The notes below the pieces were generated by a model. The model saw only the letters and a program-made list of their open reading frames with translations. It searched no databases and was not told the origin of the DNA. DNA of 64,000 nucleotides, taken from contig LJUY01000011.1 of NCBI GenBank assembly GCA_001304015.1, positions 1 to 64,000 of the forward strand. The letters are read 5' to 3'. The position numbers and the translations under genes are program-made. Shown piece by piece: positions 9,397 through 19,443 of this stretch (position 1 is its first letter; the number at the start of each line of letters is the position of its first letter). The stretch comes from a candidate division Zixibacteria bacterium SM23_81. GTDB lineage: Bacteria; SM23-81.

Positions 9397-10625
9397 TGAT
9401 CTGCAATAAACCTTCAAGATTCTTGTGCGTCCTGTTTGTCTCCCTCATCGTGGCTCTCTTATTGTCCTGCGCTGCACCTCAGCAGGGAGCAAAGCCCACT
9501 GTGGTCACCGACGAAGAGGCGTTGCGAGAACAGGCGCGTGCCGACTCCCTTCGCGCGGTTCGGGAAAAAGAGATCAAAATCGCGAAAAGCACCGGGCAAG
9601 AATACCATAAAAACAAACAGTACGCCGACGCCATTCCCCATCTGGAAAGGGTGCTCGAGCTGGATCCCAAGAACGAGAACACCTACTATAGGCTGGCAGA
9701 CTGCTATCTCCAGTTAAATGAACTGGATAAGGCTCAAGAAGTTTACCAACGAGCCATATCCGCAGATCCTGAAAACGGACATTACTACCAGTACCTGGGT
9801 TACATCTTGGATAAAAAGGGCTTACATCAAGAGGCCATAGAGGCTTACGAGCGGGCTGTGGATCTGATGCCGGAGAGCGTGGAGGCACACCTGGCCCTGG
9901 CCAACCTCTATCTGGGGCAACAGATGGATGGCCCAGCCATAGAGGAATTCTCCCGGGTGGCCGAGCTGGATTCCACCCGAAGAGAGGTCCTGGTGGTTTT
10001 GTCAAAGCTTTACACCAAGCACGACGAAAAAGAAGCCCTGGCCGACACCTACGAGCGGATGTTGAAGCTAGACTCCAACGATAGAGTCACCATGCTGGAG
10101 TTGGGAAAAACCTACACCGAATTGGGAAAGAACCAGGAGGCGGTGCTGCTGCTGAGAAAGTTGACCGAGATGGAGCAGGAGAACGTCAACGCGTGCCTCT
10201 ATTTGGGGACAGCTCTCAATAACATGGACAAGTGTGAGGAGGCCATCACCGTCTTTAATAGAGCTTTGGCGTTGGAGCCTAAAAATCTCCGGGCTATGAG
10301 TGACCTGGCTTACTCTTACAGCGAGACGGGCAATCATACCAAGGCCTGGAATATGTTGAAAAAGGTGGCCCAGCTAGATTCCGAATATGCTTATAGGTTC
10401 GTAGTCCAAGGGGAAATTTATGAAAACGAGGCCGAGCCGTTCATCAAGGCCGACGGCACGGTGAAATGGGATGGGAAACTGAAGTACGAAAAGGCGGTGG
10501 GAGAATACAAGAAGGCTCTGAAGGACCCAGAGTGGGGACAGTACGCACGTCACAAGATCGAATACCTAACCCCATTTTTGCCCACAGAGGAGGATCGGTT
10601 TTTCCATGGCAAAAAGGGACAGTGA
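9396..10625 (+). CDS. TPR-repeat lipoprotein
   Basis: Lipobox-like ALLLSCAAP; repeated 34-aa TPR units (YYRLADCYLQLNELDKAQEVYQRAISADPEN etc.). Confidence 0.88.
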   Translation: MICNKPSRFLCVLFVSLIVALLLSCAAPQQGAKPTVVTDEEALREQARADSLRAVREKEIKIAKSTGQEYHKNKQYADAIPHLERVLELDPKNENTYYRLADCYLQLNELDKAQEVYQRAISADPENGHYYQYLGYILDKKGLHQEAIEAYERAVDLMPESVEAHLALANLYLGQQMDGPAIEEFSRVAELDSTRREVLVVLSKLYTKHDEKEALADTYERMLKLDSNDRVTMLELGKTYTELGKNQEAVLLLRKLTEMEQENVNACLYLGTALNNMDKCEEAITVFNRALALEPKNLRAMSDLAYSYSETGNHTKAWNMLKKVAQLDSEYAYRFVVQGEIYENEAEPFIKADGTVKWDGKLKYEKAVGEYKKALKDPEWGQYARHKIEYLTPFLPTEEDRFFHGKKGQ

Positions 10626-10637
10626 CCATGAGAGCGC

Positions 10638-11093
10638 TCATTCTAAGAGTTTCTTGAGTTCTTCCATAAACTCCTTTTTATCTTTAAATTTACGATAGAC
10701 CGAGGCGAACCGGACGTAAGCCACTTCATCTAGCTGGTGCAATTTCTCCATCACCAGCTCACCGATCTCCTTGCTCTTCACCTCGCTTCTGGAGAGATTA
10801 GACAGCTCGTTTTCGATCTCCTCCACAAGGTAATCAATACGTTTGGTGCTGACGGGGCGCTTCTTGCAGGCGGTGACGATCCCTTGGAGAAGTTTCTGTC
10901 GATCATAGGGCTCGCGCCGCCCATCGTTTTTCACCACGGTTAGGGCCACTTTCTCTATGTACTCATAGGTGGTGTAGCGTTTTTCACACTTCAGACACTC
11001 CCGCCTTCTCCTGATGGCTCTGCCCTCCTTGCTGGAGCGAGAGTCCACCACTTTGTCTTCCTCAAATCCGCAGAAGGGACACTTCATCTGCAC
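10638..11093 (-). CDS. nrdR: Transcriptional repressor NrdR
   Basis: MKCPFCGFEEDKVVDSRSSKEGRAIRRRRECLKCEKRYTTYE. Confidence 0.96.
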   Translation of the reverse strand: MQMKCPFCGFEEDKVVDSRSSKEGRAIRRRRECLKCEKRYTTYEYIEKVALTVVKNDGRREPYDRQKLLQGIVTACKKRPVSTKRIDYLVEEIENELSNLSRSEVKSKEIGELVMEKLHQLDEVAYVRFASVYRKFKDKKEFMEELKKLLE

Positions 11094-11190
11094 ATCTCCC
11101 TTTTAACTGCCGGAAGGCAAATCTCCTCTCTTTCAACCCGAACATTGACCTCCACCACCACCCTCACCCAACACACAGAGATAGAACAAA

Positions 11191-11637
11191 TTACTCCTTC
11201 AATCGGGAAACCTCAATGCCCGCCTCCTGGATCATTTCTCGGGACAGATCGTCCGCATACCCTTGAAGATAGACCACTCTCTTGATGCCAGCATTGATGA
11301 TCATCTTGGTGCATAACACACAGGGGAAATGGGTGGAATAGAGAGTGGCTTCTTTGATACTGACACCGAAAGTTGCAGCCTGAATGATGGCGTTTTGCTC
11401 GCTGTGGGTGCCCCGACAGAGCTCATGACGCTCTCCCTGAGGAATTTTCAGCCTCTCTCGCAAGCAACCCACCTGTTCGCAGTGCTGTAAGCCCGCAGGG
11501 GCTCCATTGTAGCCGGTGGCCAGGATTTTCTTTTCCTTCACTACGATGGTTCCCACCTGTCGTCTCAAACAGGTGGCTCGCTGAGCCACCCGCCTGGTGA
11601 TGTCCATAAAATACTCATCCCAAGAAGGTCTTGGCAC
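11191..11637 (-). CDS. dCMP deaminase / ComEB-like
   Basis: [32 protein letters not shown] zinc deaminase motifs. Confidence 0.92.
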   Translation of the reverse strand: MPRPSWDEYFMDITRRVAQRATCLRRQVGTIVVKEKKILATGYNGAPAGLQHCEQVGCLRERLKIPQGERHELCRGTHSEQNAIIQAATFGVSIKEATLYSTHFPCVLCTKMIINAGIKRVVYLQGYADDLSREMIQEAGIEVSRLKE

Positions 11638-11686
11638 GGGGAGAGTCCCTCACAGACAGAAGCTGGTCCTCGCGAGGCCGAAAAGG

Positions 11687-12295
11687 TCAACCAAGAAGCG
11701 CCAGGCTCAGCTGAGACCATGCTTCCAAAGAGCCCCGACGAGCCTTTAGCTCCTCTAGGGGCATAAACCCACACTTGGTTATCTGACGCTCGCGCTGAGC
11801 GACAGCTGGTTGGTCCAGATCCCAAAGGTGCACTATGCCAAAGTGGACCTGGCCCACTGGCGTGGAGTCGTCGTTGATCAAGGCCACAATTCGCTCTCGA
11901 TGCTCGGCTTCGACCCGGACCTCTTCGGCGACTTCTCGAGCAGCGGCGGCCATGTAAAAAGTTCTTGGGGACGTAAAGAGATTCAAATCCTGTGGCTGAA
12001 TATGACCTCCGATGCCAATAGAGCCTTTGGCTCGCAGCCGACCTTCACCGGCCTCTTTTCCGCGTACATAGCTGAAAACCAAGTCCTTACATCTGAGAAT
12101 CACATAGGGAATCAACTGCTTTAGAGCGGGATCACGCTCCGCCTGGCTGCGTTGAACAAACCAGTTATTCCCTTCCTCCAGAATGGTGAGAAGGTAACGC
12201 TCAACGTCTGTGGACAGCCCCTGAAAGCGGCCCAACTCGTTCAGTAACCGACTTTGGAACACCAGAACGTGCTGTCTATCGGGGCCCTTTGCCAT
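11687..12295 (-). CDS. NUDIX-like hydrolase
   Basis: GIGGHIQP...REVAEEVRVE nudix-box-like region. Confidence 0.75.
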   Translation of the reverse strand: MAKGPDRQHVLVFQSRLLNELGRFQGLSTDVERYLLTILEEGNNWFVQRSQAERDPALKQLIPYVILRCKDLVFSYVRGKEAGEGRLRAKGSIGIGGHIQPQDLNLFTSPRTFYMAAAAREVAEEVRVEAEHRERIVALINDDSTPVGQVHFGIVHLWDLDQPAVAQRERQITKCGFMPLEELKARRGSLEAWSQLSLALLG

Positions 12296-12351
12296 TTCAC
12301 ACCCTTTCTACGAGCACGCCTGTACTCACTTCCTTCAATGGATTCGGCCTT

Positions 12352-12891
12352 TCACACCCTTGGTGTTTCGGGAAAGTCCAGGTTCGGTTGACCCACACTG
12401 CTGATGTAGTTAGTATAGGTGGCCAGAGCCATAGTGCCCAGAATCTCCACTATCTCCTCATCCCCAAAGCCTTTATTTCTGAGAGTTTCCAAATCCTCGT
12501 CGGGCACATTTCCCTTGGTCTCCAAGACATGTCTCACGAATCCCAGAATTGCGGCTTCCTTGGGGTCTGCAGCCTGAAATCGGCGGGCATCCAAACACTC
12601 CTGTGCCGTGAGCAGGTTGCCATCCTGGGCCATCTTGGTGTGGGCGGCCGCGCAATACTCGCATCCATTGAACTCCGATGTAGCCAGAATGACGAGCTTC
12701 TGCAAACGCCCGCCCAGCTTTCCCGCCATAAGACTGGCGTTGAGCTTCAAAAAACCGTCAAAGCCCATGGTCGAATTGGCCATACAGCGAAACATGTTGG
12801 GAATCAAACCCAAGCTTTTCTCTACCTTGCCAAACAGATTTCGGACCAAACCACTGGCTTGCTCCACCTCGATTTGCCTCATTCTGGGCAT
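12352..12891 (-). CDS. Carboxymuconolactone decarboxylase/AhpD-like protein
   Basis: ILATSEFNGCEYCAAAHTKMA (CxxC-x3-H). Confidence 0.88.
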   Translation of the reverse strand: MPRMRQIEVEQASGLVRNLFGKVEKSLGLIPNMFRCMANSTMGFDGFLKLNASLMAGKLGGRLQKLVILATSEFNGCEYCAAAHTKMAQDGNLLTAQECLDARRFQAADPKEAAILGFVRHVLETKGNVPDEDLETLRNKGFGDEEIVEILGTMALATYTNYISSVGQPNLDFPETPRV

Positions 12892-12968
12892 GACGCCCCT
12901 CCCTTCTGATGTAGATTACGTAATTCCGAAAACGGTTTTTGTATCAGATCGACGGGATTTTTCACACC

Positions 12969-14225
12969 TCACAAATCCGGGTATAGAGGAAAAGCCTCGC
13001 ACAGCTCTCGCACCTTTCCCTTCACACCAGCATAAACCGACTCATCGCCCACATGGTGGATCACCTCGGCGATGAGTCGACCCACCTCCCTCATCTGATC
13101 TTCCATCATCCCCCTGGTCGTCAGGGCCGGCGTGCCCAGCCGGATGCCACTGGGGTTGAAGGGCGTCCGCGGATCAAAGGGGATCATATTCTTGTTGCAG
13201 GTGATGTGGGCTTGATCCAAGGCCTCTTCAGCCTCTTTGCCGGTAAGCTCTTTATTGGTCAAATCGACTAACAGCAGATGATTGTCCGTGCCGCCGGAAA
13301 TGAGCTTGAAATCATGGGCCAACAACTCTTCAGCAAGGGCCTTGGCGTTTCTGACTATTTGCTGGGCATACTCCTTGAACTCCGGCTTGGAGGCTTCATG
13401 AAAGGCCACCGCCTTGGCGGCGTTGACATGGTCATGGGGACCACCCTGAAGCCCTGGAAAGACCGCCCGGTCTATGTCTTTGGCGAATTGCTCCTGACAC
13501 ATGATGATCGCCCCTCTGGGGCCTCGCAACGTCTTGTGAGTGGTTGTGGTGACCACATCGGTAAAGGGAAAGGGACTTTGATGAACACCCCCCACGATCA
13601 GGCCAGCGATGTGAGCGATGTCGGCCATGCTCACAGCCCCAACTTCCTGGGCAATTTCGTGAAAGGCCACAAAGTCGATCTCCCGAGGATAGGCTGTGGC
13701 TCCAGACACGATGATTTTCGGCTTCTCCTGACGGGCCAGTTTGCGCAGCTGGTCGTAGTCGATCAGGTGGGTTTCGGGATGAACTCCATATTGGACGGCG
13801 TGGTAGGCTTTTCCAGAGAAGCTCACTTTGTGCCCGTGAGTCAGATGACCCCCGTGGGCCAGGTTCATCCCCATGATGGTGTTCCCGAAATCGCACAGGG
13901 CTACGTAGACGGCGACGTTGGCCGGGCTTCCCGAGTATGGTTGGACATTCACGTGCTGCGCCCCAAAGAGCTTCTTGGCCCGCTCGATGGCCAGATCCTC
14001 GGCCATGTCTATAAAGACGTTGCCACCATAGTACCGCTTGTGGGGGTATCCCTCGCTGTACTTGTTGGTCATCACGCTGCCCAAGGCGGCCAGAACGGCT
14101 GGGCTGGCGAAGTTCTCCGAAGGGATCAGCTCCAGCCCGTATTTTTGGCGTTGGATTTCACCCTCCATGGTCTCGGCGATCTGCGGATCCACCTGCCGTA
14201 AGATGTCCAGATTGTTCGCGTTCAT
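12969..14225 (-). CDS. glyA: Serine hydroxymethyltransferase
   Basis: [28 protein letters not shown], family-wide match; start ATG 14225. Confidence 0.97.
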   Translation of the reverse strand: MNANNLDILRQVDPQIAETMEGEIQRQKYGLELIPSENFASPAVLAALGSVMTNKYSEGYPHKRYYGGNVFIDMAEDLAIERAKKLFGAQHVNVQPYSGSPANVAVYVALCDFGNTIMGMNLAHGGHLTHGHKVSFSGKAYHAVQYGVHPETHLIDYDQLRKLARQEKPKIIVSGATAYPREIDFVAFHEIAQEVGAVSMADIAHIAGLIVGGVHQSPFPFTDVVTTTTHKTLRGPRGAIIMCQEQFAKDIDRAVFPGLQGGPHDHVNAAKAVAFHEASKPEFKEYAQQIVRNAKALAEELLAHDFKLISGGTDNHLLLVDLTNKELTGKEAEEALDQAHITCNKNMIPFDPRTPFNPSGIRLGTPALTTRGMMEDQMREVGRLIAEVIHHVGDESVYAGVKGKVRELCEAFPLYPDL

Positions 14226-14251
14226 GTTCGCCTCCTGACCTTGTAGCACTT

Positions 14252-14689
14252 TTACAACATCAAATTATCCAACTTTTTAATCCGCCGCAGATGTCTGCCA
14301 CCCTCAAATTCCGTGGTCAGCCAAACGTCCAGAATCTTCACAGCTTCCTTAGGAGGAACATTCCAGCCGGAAAGCACTAGCAGGTTGGCGTCGTTGTGTT
14401 GTCGGGACATCCGAGCTGCTTCCGGATCGAAGCATAGCGCTGCTCGCACCCCCCGCACGCGATTGGCCGCCATGACCATACCCTGGCCACTGCCACAGAC
14501 CAGGATGCCCCTTTCATATTGGCCATTGGCCACCCCCCTGGCTACCTTGAAACCAATATCGGGATAATCCACCGATTCTTCCGAGAAGGTCCCGTAATCT
14601 ATGATCTGGTGACCCCTGGACTCCAATGGCTCCTTGAGGGCTTCCTTCAGCCGATAGCCGGCATGGTCACTCCCAACGGCGATCTTCAT
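14252..14689 (-). CDS. rpiB: Ribose-5-phosphate isomerase B
   Basis: [40 protein letters not shown]. Confidence 0.95.
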   Translation of the reverse strand: MKIAVGSDHAGYRLKEALKEPLESRGHQIIDYGTFSEESVDYPDIGFKVARGVANGQYERGILVCGSGQGMVMAANRVRGVRAALCFDPEAARMSRQHNDANLLVLSGWNVPPKEAVKILDVWLTTEFEGGRHLRRIKKLDNLML

Positions 14690-14705
14690 CCCAGCCCCCC
14701 GTTTC

Positions 14706-15605
14706 TCAACATAGCAACGCCCCCAGAGCGATAGAGTGGAGTTTGGTCCGGGCTGAGTCGGATCGGGACAACAGCACGATGGGCACCTTGGCTCCTAGAA
14801 CCACACCACCCACCTGAGCTCCTGCGAGATAGACCAACGCCTTCACCGAGATGTTGCCCGATGCCACATCGGGAACCAGGAGGATATCAGCATCCCCGGC
14901 CACTGTGCTTTTTACCCCTTTCATCTCCGCCGCCCTTCGGGAAACGGCGATGTCCATGGCCAAGGGGCCCTCTATCTCCGAAGGTGGCAGCTCTCCTCTT
15001 TGGCTCATCCTCACCAGCTCCGCGGCATCCACCGTTTCTGGTATTTCGGAATGCACGGTTTCCACGGAGGCCAAGACGGCTATCTTGGGCAACTGGATTC
15101 CCAATCTATTGGCCAAGAAGATGGCGTTTTTCATGATGTCCACCTTCTGAGCCAAGTTTGGCCGGATGACCATCCCGCCATCGGTCACCACCAGCAGTTT
15201 ATGGTATCCTCTCACCTCCACCACTGCCAGATGGCTCAGCAGGCGGCCAGTGAGCAACCCTCGTTCTTTCTCCAGAACCAGGCCTAGGATGGTAGGGGTG
15301 GCTAATTGGCCTTTCATCAGCAGTTCCGCTTGCCCCTGGGCCACCAACTCGATGGCCCTGCTGGCGGCGCTCAAGGGGTTTTTCTCCTCAACTTTCTCGA
15401 ACTCGGCGATGTCCACCCCTACTTCATGCGCGATCCTGTCCATCTGTTCGCCATCGCCCAACAATACAGGCTCGACGATGCCCATCTGGGCTGCTCTGCC
15501 CACCGCTGTGAGGATTTCCCCTCCCTGGGCGGCGGCCACGGCGAGTCTTTTGGTCCCTCTCTGCTGGACCGTTTTCAGCAGCTCAGCAAAGCTGGTCATC
15601 GGCAT
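14706..15605 (-). CDS. ptb: Phosphate butyryl/acetyltransferase
   Basis: LLMKGQLATPTILGLVL, VTDGGMVIRPNL, LLVPDVASGNISVKALVYLAGAQ; paired with a butyrate kinase-like gene. Confidence 0.88.
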   Translation of the reverse strand: MPMTSFAELLKTVQQRGTKRLAVAAAQGGEILTAVGRAAQMGIVEPVLLGDGEQMDRIAHEVGVDIAEFEKVEEKNPLSAASRAIELVAQGQAELLMKGQLATPTILGLVLEKERGLLTGRLLSHLAVVEVRGYHKLLVVTDGGMVIRPNLAQKVDIMKNAIFLANRLGIQLPKIAVLASVETVHSEIPETVDAAELVRMSQRGELPPSEIEGPLAMDIAVSRRAAEMKGVKSTVAGDADILLVPDVASGNISVKALVYLAGAQVGGVVLGAKVPIVLLSRSDSARTKLHSIALGALLC

Positions 15606-15721
15606 CTGTCCGGTTCCTCTCTGAGAGGTTCAGGCGACCTCGTTCCTTTGTGCGCAAACCTCTGCGGATCAACTTTTTTTCAAGCTGCCCGAACCAGCGC
15701 CCTAATCTCCCCCATAAGAGG

Positions 15722-16639
15722 TCAAGATACAGAGGTGAGCCACCCGTATTTGTCCTCTACATTACCCGAGACGATGGCGAAAAAACGCTCCTGAAGCTCC
15801 CGAGTGATGGGGCCACGAGTGCCAGATCCAACTGGAATTTTATCTACTGAGCTGATTGGGGTTATCTCGGCGGCGCTGCCTGTGAAAAAGAGCTCATCGG
15901 CTATGTAGAGCATCTCCCTGGGAATCAGTTGTTCGATAACCTTTAAACCCATTTCGTCGGCCAGGGTGATGACCGAATCCCGGGTGATACCTGGGAGAAT
16001 GGAGGCACCCAGGGGCGGGGTGAGCAGGGAGCCGTTCATGACCACGAAGAGATTCTCACCGCTTCCCTCGCTGACGTAGCCGGAGACATCCAGAGCGATC
16101 CCCTCCACGTAGCCATCCAAAAGGGCTTCCAGCTTGATCAACTGGGAGTTCATGTAGTTGCCACCCGATTTGGCCATGGGAGGGAAGGTGTTCGGGGCCA
16201 TTCGGCTCCAGGAAGAGATGCGCACGGGCACGCCCTTCTCGATGGCCCCCTCGCCCAGATACTTGCCCCATCGCCAGACGGCGATGGCCACGTCCACAGG
16301 GCAATTGGTGGGATCGACGCCCAGGTTTTTATAGCCACGATAGACCACCGGCCGGATATAGCAGTCCTTCAGCTCGTTCACTTTGATGAGATCGATGATG
16401 GCCTTGTTGATCTCTTCAGGGGAGTATGGCATCTTCATGCGGTAAATCTTGCAGGAGTTGAACAGCCTCTTGGTGTGTTCGTTGAGGCGGAAGATAGCCG
16501 GTCCCTTCATCGTGTGGTAGCAACGGAGCCCCTCGAACAGGGAGCTTCCGTAGTGGATGACATGAGAGAGAATATGGATCTTGGCATCATCCCAGTTGAC
16601 CAACTTTCCGTTCATCCAGATCTTCGCTGACTTCTCCAT
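15722..16639 (-). CDS. ilvE: Branched-chain amino acid aminotransferase
   Basis: [42 protein letters not shown]. Confidence 0.95.
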   Translation of the reverse strand: MEKSAKIWMNGKLVNWDDAKIHILSHVIHYGSSLFEGLRCYHTMKGPAIFRLNEHTKRLFNSCKIYRMKMPYSPEEINKAIIDLIKVNELKDCYIRPVVYRGYKNLGVDPTNCPVDVAIAVWRWGKYLGEGAIEKGVPVRISSWSRMAPNTFPPMAKSGGNYMNSQLIKLEALLDGYVEGIALDVSGYVSEGSGENLFVVMNGSLLTPPLGASILPGITRDSVITLADEMGLKVIEQLIPREMLYIADELFFTGSAAEITPISSVDKIPVGSGTRGPITRELQERFFAIVSGNVEDKYGWLTSVS

Positions 16640-16660
16640 AAAAACTACCCCCCTTCAGCA

Positions 16661-16990
16661 CTAGAGATTCGTGAATCGAGATTCGAGACTCGTGAATCGT
16701 GAATCGTTGATCGTGAGAAAACTGGGGGACGGGGACCGGGATCCGTGAAAAATGAGATCAGAGACTCGAGACTTGTGAAGAAAACAGATCCTGGATAAAA
16801 GCAATAAGAAACGGTATTGTCTAGCTTCTAGCCTCCATACCAGCTTCCACAACCATAAACCAGCTTCTAGCTTGTGCTCACTGCCAAGGCCTTTTTCATT
16901 GCCATTGCTATTGCTATTTGCCATTCGCCTTTTACTGCTTACCGTTCTTTCCCTGCCAACTGCCACCATTCTTTTTCTGCTCACTACCGA
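16661..16990 (-). repeat. Intergenic mosaic repeat, copy B (reverse complement of copy A)
   Basis: Minus-sense text ctagaagctggtttatggttgtggaagctggtatggaggctagaagctagacaatacc... ccccagttttctcacgatcaacgattcacg matches 1113-1365. Confidence 0.9.
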
Positions 16991-17001
16991 CTAACAGTCG
17001 G

Positions 17002-18078
17002 TCACACCTTCTCATAATCCATGACCTGCTCCTGCCCAGTTAATACCCGCAGTGCACCCTGGGCCAGAGCCTTCATCTCGTCTTCTCCGGGAAAAACCAG
17101 AACTGGGGCGAGGAAACTCACCCTTTCCCTCAGTGAATTCACCAGATATGTGCTGTGGGCCAGGCCGCCGGTGAGCACCACCGCATCCACATCTCCCTTG
17201 AGGGCAGCGGCCATAGCGCCGATCTCCTTGGCGATTTGATAGATCATAGCATCGTAGATAAGTTTGGCCAGTTGGTCGCCTTCCTGGATGCGCCGTTCCA
17301 CTTCATCCCCGTTTTCGGTTCCCAAATAGGCCAGCAATCCTCCACGCTTGGTCATCCTGTCCAAAAGCTCAGCCTCGGTGAATTTTCCAGAATAGCAGAG
17401 TTTCACCAGACCCGTGGCGGGCAGGCCGCCGGCTCGCGTGGGCGCAAAGGGTCCACCGTTATTGGCGTGGCTCACATCGATCATCCGTCCCCGCCGGTAG
17501 GCGCTCACGGTGATGCCCGAGCCCAGATGTGCGGTGACCATATTAATCTCTTGATATTCTCTGCCCAAGGAAGCGGCCGCCTGGCGACATATCATCTTCA
17601 GGTTGAGGGCGTGGAACAGGCTCTCGCGTTCCAGCTCCGGCAGGCCAGAAATCCGGGCTTCGGGGATGAATTCGTCCACCGAGACGGGATCGACGATATA
17701 GGCGGGAATTCCGGCCTGGCTGGCCAGGTCATGAGCTAACACAGCACCAAGGTTAGAGGGATGATCGGCAAAAACATAGCCCTGGCGGATGTCGTCCAAC
17801 ATCTGGGGAACGACTTGATAAGTCCCGCTCTTCAGGGGCTTCAGGGCACCTCCCCGGCCAACCACGGCGGACAGCCGCCCCAGTTCAACTCCCTTTTTTT
17901 CCAGAAAGTTGAGGATGACATCCCGCCGAAATGCCTCCTGATCAATAGCCCGCTGAAAAGATCTCAGTTGGTTTTCCGGGTGACGGATCACCTCTACAAA
18001 CTCGGGAGACTCATCCTGGAAAATGGCCACTTTTGTTGAAGTTCCACCGGGATTGATGATCAGGAGGCGGTGAGACAT
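17002..18078 (-). CDS. buk: Butyrate kinase
   Basis: MSHRLLIINPGGTSTKVAIF, AHLGSGITVSAYRRGRMIDVSHANNGGPF; ATG 18078; upstream ORF extension is repeat-derived. Confidence 0.93.
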   Translation of the reverse strand: MSHRLLIINPGGTSTKVAIFQDESPEFVEVIRHPENQLRSFQRAIDQEAFRRDVILNFLEKKGVELGRLSAVVGRGGALKPLKSGTYQVVPQMLDDIRQGYVFADHPSNLGAVLAHDLASQAGIPAYIVDPVSVDEFIPEARISGLPELERESLFHALNLKMICRQAAASLGREYQEINMVTAHLGSGITVSAYRRGRMIDVSHANNGGPFAPTRAGGLPATGLVKLCYSGKFTEAELLDRMTKRGGLLAYLGTENGDEVERRIQEGDQLAKLIYDAMIYQIAKEIGAMAAALKGDVDAVVLTGGLAHSTYLVNSLRERVSFLAPVLVFPGEDEMKALAQGALRVLTGQEQVMDYEKV

Positions 18079-18094
18079 GTGGACTGCTCCAAAT

Positions 18095-18177
18095 GAACGT
18101 GTTTCGAGAATCGTGGATCGTGAAAAAAACATCCTGCGGATCATGCCAATCACGATTCACGAATCACGTGTTTTGCT
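18095..18177 (-). repeat. Short intergenic mosaic repeat, copy G (two inverted arms)
   Basis: Minus-sense cacgtgattcgtgaatcgtgatt...tttttcacgatccacgattctcgaaacacg; arms nearly complementary. Confidence 0.8.
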
Positions 18178-18951
18178 CTTCCCCCACTCCGGCTTCCGCT
18201 TCTCCAGGAAAGCCGTCATCCCCTCCCGAGCCTGACCGCTGGCGAAACAGAGGGCAAAGGCATCGGTTTCCAGAGCTGTTCCCGAACCCTGGTCAACCTG
18301 CAATCCTCTGTGAATCACTGCTTTGGCGAAAGAGACAGCCAAGGGGCCTTTGGTGGCGATCTTCCTGGCCAAGGTCATAGCCTCATCCAGCAGCCCATCA
18401 GCAGGGACAACCTTGTTTACCAGACCATAGGAGCAAGCTGTCTGGGCGTCGATGATCTCTCCGGTGAAGATGAGCTCTTTGGCTCTTGCCTCTCCGATGA
18501 GCCTGGCCAACCGTTGGGTACCGGCGAAGCCGGGAATGACGCCCAGATTTACCTCGGGTTGACCGAGGGTGGCCTGGTCTGAAGCCAGACGTATATCACA
18601 GGCCATGGCCAGCTCACATCCTCCCCCCAAGGCAAAGCCGTTGATGGCAGCAATGACAGGCTTCTCCATACTCTCTATCCTGTCGAGTACCCTCTGACCC
18701 TGTCGAGAGAAAGTCCGAGCTTCCAGGGAATCCATATCCCGCATCTCGGCGATGTCCGCACCAGCAACAAAGGCTTTCCCCTCCCCAGTGATGATCACAA
18801 CCTTGATGGCATCTTCTTGGCTAACATCCTTTAGGGCTGAGGTTAATTCTTCCAATATCCTAAAGTTTAAGGCATTTAGGCGGTCGGGACGATTGATTTT
18901 GACAAGTCCTACATCGCCCTCCCTCTCGACGATCAGGGTTTCATAATTCAT
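18157..18951 (-). CDS. Enoyl-CoA hydratase/crotonase
   Basis: AFVAGADIAEM, AINGFALGGGCELAMACDIRLAS, PEVNLGVIPGFAGTQRL. Confidence 0.94.
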   Translation of the reverse strand: MNYETLIVEREGDVGLVKINRPDRLNALNFRILEELTSALKDVSQEDAIKVVIITGEGKAFVAGADIAEMRDMDSLEARTFSRQGQRVLDRIESMEKPVIAAINGFALGGGCELAMACDIRLASDQATLGQPEVNLGVIPGFAGTQRLARLIGEARAKELIFTGEIIDAQTACSYGLVNKVVPADGLLDEAMTLARKIATKGPLAVSFAKAVIHRGLQVDQGSGTALETDAFALCFASGQAREGMTAFLEKRKPEWGKSKTRDS

Positions 18952-19017
18952 GATCCAGCCTCCTCAGGCCAATTCAAGGAGAAAAAACTCGCAAGTCATT
19001 TTCATCCATCTAGCCTA

Positions 19018-19443
19018 TTAGCCAAGCTCCAGGTGGGTGGGATTGGGCCCCAGCTCACGGACACGCTCGGTGAACTGCACGATCACATCTGCGAACTTTG
19101 TCCCCTCGCCGGCTGAAATCCATTCCAGATAGAGCCTCTCCGGCTCTATCCCAAACTGTGCCAGCAACCTCTTCGCCAAAGCCACCCTCGCCTGAGCCTT
19201 AAAATTGCCTGAGAGGTAATGGCAGTCGCCAGGATGGCAGCCGCCAACGAAAACCCCATCGGCACCCCGGGCAAAAGCGGCCAGAATGTGAGAAACATCA
19301 ATTCTTCCCGTGCACATCACTCTAACCAGAGACAAGTTGGCTGGATATTTCAGGCGGGAAGTACCCGCCAGGTCGGCTCCAGCGTAAGTGCACCAATTAC
19401 AGGCAAAGCCCACAATCTGCGGCTTCCACTTTTTATCGGACAT
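19018..19443 (-). CDS. mvhD: MvhD-like hydrogenase iron-sulfur subunit (HdrA partner)
   Basis: GFACNWCTYAGADLAG, RVMCTGRID, GCHPGDCHY. Confidence 0.9.
   Translation of the reverse strand: MSDKKWKPQIVGFACNWCTYAGADLAGTSRLKYPANLSLVRVMCTGRIDVSHILAAFARGADGVFVGGCHPGDCHYLSGNFKAQARVALAKRLLAQFGIEPERLYLEWISAGEGTKFADVIVQFTERVRELGPNPTHLELG

Noticed and set aside
13278-14201. 307-aa ORF opposite glyA
   Set aside because: Shadow of a highly conserved glyA gene.
18079-18153. N-terminal extension of buk ORF (MIGMIRRMFFSRSTILETRSF...)
   Set aside because: Encoded by repeat copy G; conserved start MSHRLLIINPG at 18078. Same logic for the hbd extension above 29831.
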